Positions 36,195 through 45,678 of a stretch of 64,000 bases of DNA are shown here, piece after piece. Made by a program: the position numbers and the translations under genes. Positions within the stretch are counted from its first letter, which is position 1, and each line of letters opens with the position of its first letter. The notes under the pieces were generated by a model. That model had not been told where the DNA came from. It saw nothing but the letters and a program-made list of their open reading frames with translations, and searched no databases. The DNA is from Calonectria ilicicola (lineage: Eukaryota > Ascomycota > Sordariomycetes > Hypocreales > Nectriaceae): assembly GCA_020809705.1 (NCBI GenBank), contig CP085827.1, positions 5,208,001-5,272,000 on the forward strand, read 5' to 3'.

Positions 36195-37622
36195 ATGCCG
36201 CTGCACCAGAGGTCCTCGGCGTCCACCGCCTCCTCCAACTCTAGCAAGAGGACTTCCGTCTCCATCAGCAGCCGAACTACCACAACTCACGGACGACATG
36301 TCCCCCTTACCATTACCGACAAGGCATATGATGCTGACAATTATAATGCCAACTTTGCCTATCCCGCCTATGACCCCAAGGTCGTCGAAGACCTGAACAG
36401 GGCGAAGGCTGAACTCACCAAGGTCTCTGCTGACAAGGAAAAGCTCAAGGCTGCCTTGGACCAAGCCAAGCAGAAGCTTAATGACACCGTCGTCTCCAAC
36501 CGCGAACAAAAGGCCCAGCTCGATGGCGTCCGCTCTGAAGCCGAAGTCCTGAAGGAAGATATCCGTCTCCTGAAGGAGGAGAAGATTAAACTCAAGGAAG
36601 AAGCCCGGGCAGCCAAGGAAGCCAAGGAGGAACTCCGGACCCTAAAGGAAGAGCTCCGGACCCTTAAGGATGAAAGCCGTACCGCCAAGGATGACAACCG
36701 CAACCTCAAGGACGAGATCGACAAGCTCAAGGATGAGAACCGGCGCCTAACTAGCGAGAACCAGCGCCTCTCTGACCAAACCAAGCGTCTGTCGGATCAG
36801 GCCGAGCGCCTCCAAGACCAAAACGATCGCCTCGAGTTTGAGAAACATGACTTCGAGCAGCGTTTGGTCGGCCTGACCGCCAAGCATGAGAATCTCACCA
36901 TGCGATACAATGCCATCAGCCCTTCGACCATGTCTTCTGCCCTAACCAGCCCCGTCACTAGCCCATTGTCCCCTCCTGCTTTGCCTGACCGTACCAAGTC
37001 GTCTTCGCGACCTTCCAGCAAGGCGTCCAGCAAGGCATCCAGCAAGTCTTCGGCCAAGTCTACTGTCTCTTCCTCCAGCAAGAAGGATCGTGATGACCGT
37101 GAGGAATTTGCTCGTGATCGTAATGACCGCCGTGAACGTGAACGCGAACGTGATCGCGATGACCGTCGTGATCGTGATGATCGTCGTGATCGCGATCGTG
37201 AAGATCGTCCGGAGCGACGCCGCAAAGATCGTGAAGACGAGCGTGAACGTGAGCGCGAGCGCGGCCGCCCTCGCGATGACAAGGCCGTGGCCAAGGTCGA
37301 GAAGCAGCCGCGTCTCTCTTCTAAGGAGCGTCTGTCTAAGCGGTTTGATGAGCGCCCTGCCAATGGCAACCGTCAAACCAGCTTCATTGAGCCATGGGGC
37401 CCTGGAGGTTGGCATTACTCAACTCCCTCTACTGATAATAATACTCACACATATGTAATAGGTCGCGTGAAGGCATCCTCTGCTCCTTCTTCCACTTTTT
37501 CCAGCGTGCCTCGCACCCCCGCTAGCGTTGTCAACTCCACGCACTTTAGCAGCGACAGCAGCGCTTTTGATGAAGATACGTTTGAGGACGGCGCTTACCA
37601 CCCGTACCCTATTACCAACTAA
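36195..37622 (+). CDS. Coiled-coil protein with RD/RE-rich tail, unknown function
   Basis: A single open frame of 475 residues with three sections. Residues 1-55 are Ser/Thr-rich. Residues about 60-235 form a continuous predicted coiled coil with heptad-like repeats of KxEL, RTLKEEL and RLSDQ. Residues about 245-295 are Ser/Pro-rich. Residues about 297-360 are an extreme Arg/Asp/Glu run (repeated DRDDRR, REREREER-type blocks). The C-terminal 110 residues are less biased (SFIEPWGPGGWHYS; EDTFEDGAYHPYP). I do not recognise a family. Similar compositions occur in cytoskeletal or septal-pore-associated scaffolds and in RNA-processing proteins with RD/RE tails. A possible intron of about 54 bp ending at the TAG of 37459-37461 would stay in frame, but its GTTGGC donor is weak. 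Codon use looks coding throughout. Confidence 0.75.
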   Translation: MPLHQRSSASTASSNSSKRTSVSISSRTTTTHGRHVPLTITDKAYDADNYNANFAYPAYDPKVVEDLNRAKAELTKVSADKEKLKAALDQAKQKLNDTVVSNREQKAQLDGVRSEAEVLKEDIRLLKEEKIKLKEEARAAKEAKEELRTLKEELRTLKDESRTAKDDNRNLKDEIDKLKDENRRLTSENQRLSDQTKRLSDQAERLQDQNDRLEFEKHDFEQRLVGLTAKHENLTMRYNAISPSTMSSALTSPVTSPLSPPALPDRTKSSSRPSSKASSKASSKSSAKSTVSSSSKKDRDDREEFARDRNDRRERERERDRDDRRDRDDRRDRDREDRPERRRKDREDERERERERGRPRDDKAVAKVEKQPRLSSKERLSKRFDERPANGNRQTSFIEPWGPGGWHYSTPSTDNNTHTYVIGRVKASSAPSSTFSSVPRTPASVVNSTHFSSDSSAFDEDTFEDGAYHPYPITN

Positions 37623-38053
37623 TGTTCCTCGCGTCAATGCGAGTGACGACTAAACGCTATGAACCGTGCGGCGGCTTCGGCCGAGGTATTACCGCAAGTT
37701 CATGCGATGCATCTTTTTTTCACATGATACCCAAAAGATTGATCCTATTGATACCCCTTCCATGATAGATCCATGGGATATCCGCCGGGTTGGGTCCTCG
37801 CGGACCCACTCGGATTTGTTCCCTATCGTCGCCGACGATCGGATGAAAGCCAGCCGGTGGAGCATTCCGGTTTTCCGGACCCCGGTCTCGACAAAAATTG
37901 TCATTTCCCCGCTTCTCGAAGGGCGCATCTGTTGTCTTGGCGGGTGGCATTCCAGCACCGCCAGCCCTCATATATTCTGCTTGGATCTCGGAACTGCTTC
38001 ACGGCAAATCCTGATCCCTATCTTTCCCGCTTTCTGCACTGCACCCCCACAAT
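37623..38053. other. Intergenic region
   Basis: Lies between two plus-strand genes. No feature recognised; presumably the 3' flank of the coiled-coil gene and the promoter of the next. Confidence 0.45.
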
Positions 38054-38848
38054 ATGAAGCTTTTCGCATCCATTGACCACGACCTCACCCAATGGGTGCA
38101 AAAACAGCCGGTCTTCTTTACCGGCTCGGCGCCGACCCTTGGTTCCCACATCAATGTGTCTCCCAAGGGACTGACCGACGCCCACTTTGCAGTCCTGGGC
38201 CCAAACCAATGCGCATACATTGACCGCACCGGCTCTGGGTGCGAGACAATTGCGCACTCATATGACAATGGGCGCCTTTGCATCATGTTTATGAGTTTTG
38301 GGCCCGCGCCTCGTATTGTGCGCTTTTTTTGCAGATCCAAGATTGTCGAATGGGATGAGCCAGCCTTTTCAGATCTGGTTCGCCGTATCGCACAGGGAAA
38401 GCGATCAGCGTTCGACGGTGCTAGAGCCGTCGTCGTTGCAGATGTATTCCAAGTTCAAACAAGCTGCGGCTTTGGTGTGCCCCGAGTCAAAAAGGGCATT
38501 TACTCGCCTGAAGAAAAACCCATAGGGGTTCTACTTCAGGAAGGTGTGGATGGAGAAGTGGACGAACTGTCCGTTTTTGAAGAGCGGCCGACTCTGGACG
38601 CGTGGGTCAAAAAGCGAGTTGAGAATAACACGGTACAGGCGTACCACAACGAGAAGAACGTGTGTAGCCTAGACGGCCTTCCGGGGCTCAAGGCGGCACG
38701 GCGTGGTGTGGGGGAGACGTTGTGGGTGGGAGACGCAAAAGCAAGGATAATAAGGATTCTTGCGCAGTGGGAGGCGATAATGGTGGGATTCATTCTTGGT
38801 GTAGTGGTGGTGTACGTTGTCATGATCGGAATGGGTGTATTGACTTAG
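38054..38848 (+). CDS. Pyridoxamine 5'-phosphate oxidase-like split-barrel protein with C-terminal membrane anchor
   Basis: An intronless frame of 264 residues. Residues about 1-110 match the fungal PNPOx-like FMN-binding split-barrel family (FFTGSAPTLGSHINVSPKG; HFAVLGPNQCAYIDRTGSG; ETIAHSYDNGRLCIMFMSF; PRIVRFFCRSKIVEWDEP). The middle part (GARAVVVADVFQVQTSCGFGVP) is also typical of these fungal homologs. A single hydrophobic helix near residues 237-262 (AIMVGFILGVVVVYVVMIGMGV) suggests a tail-anchored membrane protein. Members bind flavin or related cofactors, but the reaction of this subgroup is unknown; it should not be equated with the vitamin-B6 oxidase itself. The start is the first ATG of the frame and is followed at once by family sequence. 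Confidence 0.82.
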   Translation: MKLFASIDHDLTQWVQKQPVFFTGSAPTLGSHINVSPKGLTDAHFAVLGPNQCAYIDRTGSGCETIAHSYDNGRLCIMFMSFGPAPRIVRFFCRSKIVEWDEPAFSDLVRRIAQGKRSAFDGARAVVVADVFQVQTSCGFGVPRVKKGIYSPEEKPIGVLLQEGVDGEVDELSVFEERPTLDAWVKKRVENNTVQAYHNEKNVCSLDGLPGLKAARRGVGETLWVGDAKARIIRILAQWEAIMVGFILGVVVVYVVMIGMGVLT

Positions 38849-40247
38849 GGCATGGTATGTTATGGCATGGAAAAGCGAGGGCATAGAGGGCATGTATTCT
38901 TTTGCATGTATGGATGACTTGGGACGGGATGGAATTCGGCCGGCGCACGGGTGTTGGGCATACAAAAAATTTCGGGTGGCACGCACCCCAAGGGATGGAA
39001 ACGGACTTGTTTTGCTTTTTTTTCTTTTTGTCTTGGGAATGACTGAATGTTGGAGGAAATACCTACATAGACTTGTGCTTTTTTGGTTGCTCGGGATCTA
39101 AGGACCCGACGTGGGAATCGATTCCCACCAGCTTTAGGACAGGACCGCCGGCTGGCCGTTTTGTTGTCTTAGTTAGTTTTCATTTCTTTTGTCCTTTAGC
39201 TTTAGCCTTAAGATAGCTACTTTTCTTTTTAATTGGAATGTTACTCTTCAAACCTTGTCCAAGACTGAGTGAGGCGTCTCTAATGCAGGTCCCCTTGGAG
39301 TGAAACACGGGCGTTTGAGTTGAAGATGACCCGACTGGTGGTGATGAGCGACGCAAGGGGGATGGACCTGCAGCCCGGGGCTAAAGAAATCAGGAAAGCT
39401 TGGCAACGTCAGACCAACCCAATCTCTGAGTCTAAAAAAAATAAATAAAACTAATGCACTGCTGCATCCCAAGGGGGTCACGCACGTTGTGATTGACACG
39501 TCGGTTTTTGTTTGGTGTTGTCCACATGGCGTTAGGGCTGCGACCTTGACAACTGATAGCGATGATCAAATGAAAAAAAAGAGGCCATGCAGGGGACGGC
39601 TATTTTTATTTGAGACCCCGTGGTCATTACCCATCCCGCATCTGGCCAATAAAACTCGAGTAAAGTTTGGTTTGAGTGTCGCACTTATTGTTGAGCTGAA
39701 CAATACCTTGACAAGGGGTAAAGATGGTTGACAGACAGTCATTTTAACCATCGGGTACTCGTCCCGCTCGCTGGCAAGGTGTGGCCAGTCCATGGGGACA
39801 AAGTGGAGTGGCGAGCACTTTAATCTTGGGGCTGAAGGCAAGTTCAGGGTTCTGGTTTTCGTTTAACACATATTTGGACAAGGTTGAAGGTGACATGAAC
39901 TTGGAGGCTTGCAGTAGTAGCTTACTTGGGAGTTGGGCACATGCGGGTTGATATTCCCACCGAGGTTCTCCAGGATGAGCAGGAGGTGAGTGAGGAGGAG
40001 AGGTTGCATATAGATATCGCCCCATGGTGTGTCGCTCCGTAGTGGGAGGGTTTTTTCTCCTTTTTGGAAGTAGATGCAATGGTTATTCTTGCTTGACGAG
40101 GCGCGACCACAGCACCCACATATATACCCAGAGCGATATCCAATAACAAAGAATATATTGTCTATTCAGACTTTGATTCGGCTTGCCGGCCTGGTCGTTA
40201 AAATAAAATCCAACCCGAACAAAGAAAAGTTTAGCTCAACGACAGCT
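38849..40247. other. Intergenic region upstream of the SUR7-like gene
   Basis: 1.4 kb with no recognisable gene. It contains the 3' flank of the PNPOx-like gene and, at its right end, the TATA element at 40121. Confidence 0.5.
40121..40126 (+). promoter_or_regulatory. TATA-like box of the SUR7-like gene
   Basis: TATATA, in the context CACATATATACCC, lies 122 bp before the ATG at 40248. Confidence 0.4.
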
Positions 40248-41420
40248 ATGGTGGTTCCAAGGGCCTCGTGCTCAGAGATGTGGGGGTTTGAGGAAAACCG
40301 ACGAGGCTGGAGAATATGGCTCATCTGTGCTGTATTCCGTAAGTAACCTATCCGTCTTTTTGTACGTGATATCTTTAAGGTAAAGAGATGGGAGGCCTGG
40401 ATATTTGAGCACTGACGCAATGCGGCACAATAGTTGGCTTGATTGTCAATTTCGTCGCTGTTCTTGGATGCATGTCTGATACAACAAAGTCGATTCATTT
40501 ATACAAGGTTCGCAAAGAGGACCTGTTGAGCGCAATCGAGATTATCACGAACAGCTCCACCGAAGCCTTTGAGAACCCGGCCTTGCCAAAGGAATGGTAC
40601 TGGGGACTTTCCGGTCGGCATCCCCCCTCCCCTCCCCTCCCCCCCTACTAGCTGGTCATACAAGCTGACATGTATATGAACAGGAGTTTGTGACTCTAAC
40701 AATCACTGCGAAAGAGCGTTCCCGCCAACCTTTTCTCTCGGAGCCGTGGTTGAGAATTCGCTTAAAGCCGAACTTGGCAACGACAATGATAGCTACGCCG
40801 ACGCCATTGCGCCCTGGGCCAATGCTATCCGCACCCACGGCATCGATGGGTCTTCGGGCGAGAAAAATAGCCGATTATATGAGGAACGCCAAAAGTTTGT
40901 TCGATTTAATAGGGCGTCTGCCGCCATGGCTGTCCTTGCCTTGCTGGTATCGGCTGGTCTGGTTGTTACCTCGCTGGTCACTGCGTCGTCACGCAGGGTG
41001 CCGCTATGGTGCCTGTATTCTGGTACCTTTTTTGACGGCATGATTCTCCTTGCCGCGTTGATATTGGCCATAGCGGCCATGAATGATGGACCGCGATCGT
41101 TGATGCGATACGCTGCGCCAGTGGACGGGACCTCGCCGGAGCTCAAGGACCTAGGCAGGTATCTTGGTCCAGGTATGTACACACTGGCGGCAGGCGTGGT
41201 GGTCAAATTCCTCGCTATTGCGGGTGTTTTTATTGGATGCATAGTTCTTGGGATTATTTCGTTGGTCACTGCTTGCCTGGCTCTGATGTGTGCCTGCGCT
41301 TGTCTTGGTGGCGCTGGTGGCGGGGGAACTGTGCACCGGTGCAACCGCTGCCAGTACGAGATGAGATATTTACCTTCGAATCGCATCTGTCCCGGATGCC
41401 AAGCATATCTTTTATATTAG
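40248..41420 (+). CDS. SUR7/PalI-like four-helix membrane protein with C-terminal CxxC knuckle
   Basis: Three exons, 40248-40338, 40434-40613 and 40684-41420, give 335 residues; introns 40339-40433 and 40614-40683 keep frame. The layout is SUR7-like: an N-terminal helix (about 19-41, WLICAVFLGLIVNFVAVLG), a long extracytoplasmic loop with two close Cys residues (GVCDSNNHCERAF, about 91-103), then helices near 170-192, 201-223 and 257-301. The family marks eisosome or cell-cortex membrane domains and includes pH-sensing PalI relatives. Unusually, the tail after the last helix has CNRCQYEMRY...ICPGCQAYLLY (about 310-335), two CxxC pairs that could bind zinc, and the last helix itself is Cys-rich (CACACLGG). 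The start at 40248 is the ATG nearest the TATA box; 40278 is an in-frame alternative. Family assignment rests on topology rather than clear motif identity. Confidence 0.72.
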
Positions 41421-41941
41421 GGATTTTGAGAGGGCATGCTTGACTGTTTAGCTGGATGACGAGAAGAACGTGATGGAACATGGTGCGAGAAAAACAAGCA
41501 AGCGAGCAAGCAAACAAACGAATTAAATAAATAAATGATTATCTAAATGCATAAATTTATTTATTTATTTCCTACCCACCAGAAATATCCAACATATGCC
41601 ATTTCCTTGCTCAATTGAGTCGCAAACTTCTCAACATCTCCTCTTCAACACCTCACTCCAACTCTGCTCCTGCAGCAACACCGTCGCATTCCATAAAGAG
41701 CAGGAAATTCAGTCCAAATATACAATTCTACTATTAAAATCTTCTTCTTTATCCCTTTTTCTTTTTCATTGGTCAGCTATTATTCGCGACATCTAGCACA
41801 TCTGCTTCTCGCCTTCGGAGTTGATTTGGAGTACTCGCTTCTACTTCAAGGTCAGTTAGTGTGATACGCTATTAGACTCTTCAGAGTATTCTAGGGCTTT
41901 TTTGTATCTGATTTGATAGCAAAGACTTACGATGGCTATCC
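41421..41941. other. Intergenic region
   Basis: AT-rich near 41510-41575 (TTTATTTATTTATTT-type runs). No gene recognised. Confidence 0.45.
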
Positions 41942-43205
41942 ATGTCCAAGTCGACTTGGTACCGAAATTTCAAGGCCAATTGCGTGGCGGCATTGAAGGA
42001 TGCCAAGCAGAACGGCAACGTCGTGAACCCTGACTTGCTCCCTACTCCTACACAATACTTTGCGTCACTCATGGGAATGAAAGATTTGTCGGAAGAACAC
42101 CTTCCAAAGGAATGGGCTGAGTTGGCTAATATCAGCCCTGCTATAATTCGCATCTACCGCCGCGGAGCTGCTGAACTTCGTGACAGCGTCAGCAAGCAGA
42201 GACCTCGCATTCCTCTTCGACAGGAAGACCAATAAATGAAGAAGAAATTTATCACGCTTACCAATCCTGACTACGAAAACGGCGCTGTTCCCGAGGCGAT
42301 TAAGCCGCAACACTCCCAGAAGATCGACCTGGGCCTCTCTGAAGCAATCTCGAAAGTTCTACAGCAGACGCCTGCCTCGAAAAAGCGCAAAGGGGATACT
42401 TTGGCTAAGGGGTCAAAGAAAAGGGCGAAAGTTCAGCAGGACGTGTCAGAACCCCACACCGAGGCCATCGACAACGAGAAGGAGTACGAAATGCTTATCG
42501 ATGCACAACTCGAGATGAATGCGGAAAGTTTCACCGTGGAGGCACCAAAAAATGTGGCACCTAAAGACAAGCAGGGCGAATCTGGTGTCCTTCTGGCCGC
42601 TCCCAGCATCTTTGGAGCACCCCAGTCTAAACCCGACTACCAGAATGTCCTTTCATGGATCAAAGATGATGTTGCTTTGCCTGACCCGACAATGTTTCAG
42701 CACGATGAAAAAAATTCGGCCGACTACTTGGTCACTTTGAACATCGGTGCTCTTCTTAGAGAGTCTATCATGAAGGACATGAAGGACATGGAGTCTGTTT
42801 AAAGAGGATGAAGAAACAACCCAGAAACTTTCTCGCACAGTCGTCCCACGGATCATTTCGCTTTTCCGTCTTAACAATAAGACCAAACCTGAAAACATCA
42901 CTTCTTTCAAGAAGCTGAATGAGTTTGCCACCTGGGTTTGCAACACTGACGACATCCTGGCTGCTGCCATTAATAAAAACGGAAGTAAGCAGAGCACAGA
43001 AATCACCACCGGACTCTTACAACGATTTGGAGAATACCGCATTCAGCGCTTTGCTATTCTCATTGAAAAAGAGGGTCTCATGATTTCTGAGATTTATGGC
43101 GACGAATTCCAGAGTCGAGTGCTGAAAGTGATGAAAGATGTTTGGGGCAGCAGGAGCCACGGGTCTGCTTGGAATCATCTGAAATCTTTCATTCAGAATT
43201 TCTAG
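41942..43205 (+). pseudogene. Unrecognised gene, broken by an in-frame stop and a frameshift
   Basis: Three coding-looking segments lie end to end. Segment one (41942-42235) starts MSKSTWYRNFKANCVAALKD and ends at TAA. Segment two continues in the same frame from the ATG directly after that stop (42236-42802), with basic NLS-like stretches (KKRKGD, KKRAK). Segment three (about 42787-43205) continues in another frame as SLFKEDEETTQKLSRTVV... and ends IQNF-stop. The frame change coincides with a direct repeat ATGAAGGAC-ATGAAGGAC-ATGGAG, a likely slippage site. I do not recognise a family; the last segment is helical with conserved-looking W residues. An intron 42198-42251 could remove the stop in frame (GTCAGC...AAG), but nothing similar fixes the second break. 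Either this is a decayed accessory gene or two real short genes overlap here. Confidence 0.5.
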
Positions 43206-43344
43206 GGTTGGTTTTGTGAGTTGTTCTGCGTCTGGTTTTAGGAGTGGCGGAAACTTAAGGGGTAAATGTTAGAGCGGATTTTACGGCAGGCCTTACAGCG
43301 TGTGCAGTCTTTCAGTCTATCCAGAGTCAATTTGACACTCAAGG

Positions 43345-43705
43345 TTTCAATTCTAATGCGAACGTGGGCTTCAAAAGATTTTGTACATATTTCTTGGATC
43401 GACAGGCTAATGCGAAAGTCAACCCCAGAGAATTTTGTGCAGGTTTCTTGGATTAGTGGATGAAACGCGAAAACGGGCCCCTAAGATTTCTTAGACTCAG
43501 GCCAAAGAGCTTTAGAGAATTTTTGTACCGGTTTCTTGAACTGGTAGGTTATGGGTAAAAGTGAGTTTTGGAGGTTTCTGGGACTGGAAGGTCAAATGCG
43601 AAAACGGGCCTCGAAGGATTCTTAAATCAACAGGTCAAATAACTTCAGGAAAATTTTGCGCCGATTTATTAAACTGATAGATCAAACGCGAGAGTGGGTT
43701 TCGGG
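43345..43705. repeat. Degenerate tandem array A (about 55-88 bp spacing)
   Basis: The block TTTTGTRC-GGTTTCTTGG recurs near 43380, 43434, 43521, 43565 and 43653, each followed by a variant of YAGGTCAAAYGCGAAAACGGG-like sequence (near 43353, 43408, 43463, 43546, 43591 and 43679). Copies diverge strongly, so the array is old or mutated. Confidence 0.6.
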
Positions 43706-44148
43706 GGCAATCGATGATGAGACGACACAAAACCAAGTCCATAAGAGTTTTGATTTAGGACCGCATTCCAAATGTGCTATTCATAGATATTTCACTAAAT
43801 TGGTGATGCGGTGCGAAAGCAAGATTGTCATTCTTGTGCGTAGAACGTAGACATTATAAGTGGATTAATAGTAAAATTTCGGTTAGCCATTATAGCGTTA
43901 TGAGGCCAAAAACCCAAAAAGAATTAGTTGAATGAGTTTATAACAATTAGAGAGCGTTCCTATGTAAACTTGATGGACCACTCCGAGACCCTTTCATGGC
44001 AATCGGTACTGTCGTTTTCGCAGAGCAGCATCCACTTTATGAAACCTTACCACAACAGATGGCTAAACGAGGCTTTCACAAGTCAATAATTGAGATTTTA
44101 CAATATCCCTTGGAATTTATGGTTTCTAATTACCATAAGATTAGGTTC

Positions 44149-44560
44149 CATAGATGTGCGTCGATTTGGAGACGCAGTGCGAAAACGACAGTGCTGATTT
44201 GTCACATAAGAGAGGCCCGTGGAGTCTACACATACCATGAAATTGTTCCATAGATGTTCATGAATTTGAATATGTACTGCGAAAACAACGGTGCTGATTT
44301 GCCGCATAAGAGAGACTCGTCGAGTCTGCACACGCCATGAGAGTGTTTCGGAGATGTGCACGAATTTGAACATGCACTGCGAAAATAAAAGACCCAATTG
44401 ATTACAAAAGTGTCTTAGAGAGGCTCAATAAGTCTGCACGTACTGGATGACTGATGGGAGTGAGTTTCAGAGATGTGCATCGATTTGAAGTTGAACTGCC
44501 AAAACAGAATATTAATTTACTGTGTAGCAATTGTGCAGAGACTCACAAAGTTTAAATGAG
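44149..44560. repeat. Tandem array B, 100-bp units
   Basis: Units begin with CATAGATGTGCG/CGGAGATGTGCA-type sequence at 44149, 44249, 44349 and 44468, so the first three spacings are 100, 100 and 119 bp. Each unit has ATGTGC-TCGATTTG, then GCGAAAAC and, in the best copies, GTGCTGATTTG-CCGCATAAGAGAG and GAGTCTGCAC. A weaker copy may lie near 43782. Confidence 0.75.
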
Positions 44561-44904
44561 GAATGGGGGCATTCAGAACGACCCGATGTGTTCAACGGTA
44601 TGCTTTGAAAGCACGATTCAAAGTAATTGGTAAAATGTCATGAAGCTTTGATGATAATCACTTAAGCTTGGACCCACCTGTCCTACTCTGATCAACTGTG
44701 CAATCGAAGTATGAGACGGTAGTTGGCTAAATAAGATGCCAATACCCAGTATTGGCACAAGGTACGCGCTCCGGTGCGAACCCGTATTTGCGCTTTGCCA
44801 AGTGATCCGGTCTCATAAAAATATCTTCTTGACATTCTCGCTTCTGCTCGTTGAATGCGAAAACTCTTCAACATCTGATCGGGAATAACCATTTCCTTGG
44901 TATA

Positions 44905-45220
44905 TTACTCAGTCAGAGCTGGTAGAAGTGGTAAGAGACAGAGACCACGGGGGTCAAGTATGGAATACTATGAAAATTGCATGTGTCAGTAGAAGTTGAG
45001 CTGTCAGAAGCACTAACAGTCATAATTATCGGAAACTGGGCGATTGGAAGCAGTATAAATCTTAGCAACTGAATGCTGGACTGTTAATAGCAGTAGAAGT
45101 TGTAACTACTGGAAGCTGGGTTGCTAGAGGTGGTAAGAGTCATGGTAGTCAGAAGCTGGATTATCATACGTGGTAGGAATTGTAGGTACTGTAAGCCGAG
45201 CCAATGGGAGCAGTATGTGT
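44905..45220. repeat. Degenerate minisatellite C (about 40-bp units)
   Basis: The motif GGAAGCTGG-TTGCTAGA-GTGGTAAGAGTCATGGTAGT recurs with many substitutions (near 44912, 44990, 45025, 45068, 45112, 45152 and 45191). Unit length is about 38-43 bp. Confidence 0.55.
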
Positions 45221-45264
45221 TTTTGGTTGGATATCCCCTATGAGAAGCAGCTCGACCTAGTCGT

Positions 45265-45678
45265 CTACGGAGTAGTCCGATTATTCTTGCCTACTAGATG
45301 CGATGGCAATGTGGCAGCCTGTACCCTTTGCGCCGTCCGGTACTGTAGGTGTAGAAACCTGGAGGTGAAGGTTTTCCATGACCCCGACGAGCCCCCGCTG
45401 TGGACCTTATCGAGACCTGCCCTGGCCTCTCGAGGACAGGACACGAAGATTTCGCGACTTACCATGAGAAGCGGAATCACGAATCCAATAAATTTTGCTC
45501 TAGCGGGAGGAGAAAAGACCCTCTCCATGTCTTCTATGGCAGAAAAGTCCCACCCGACAGGCGAGTCTGCCTAGGAGAGGACCCGAAAGCAACCATCCGG
45601 AAGATGCTGACGACAAACTTTCAGCAATATGGCAAGCTGATCGAGGACATACAATTATTAACTAAGATATACCCTTGA
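45265..45678 (+). mobile_element. Decayed 3' end of a LINE (Tad-like) ORF2
   Basis: Two frames together resemble the C-terminus of fungal non-LTR retrotransposon ORF2. One reads YCRCRNLEVKVFHDPDEPPL. The next reads SRTGHEDFATYHEKRNHES, then FCSSGRRKDPLHVFYGRKV and MLTTNFQQYGKLIEDIQLLTKIYP before TGA at 45678. The pattern GHxDFxxYHxRFxH...CxCGxxKxPxHxFxCRK...FxxFxxLxxxxxFFTxIC is how I recall this region of Tad/jockey-type elements. A frameshift separates the two parts and key Cys residues are changed, so it is dead. The 5' part is missing. Confidence 0.5.
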
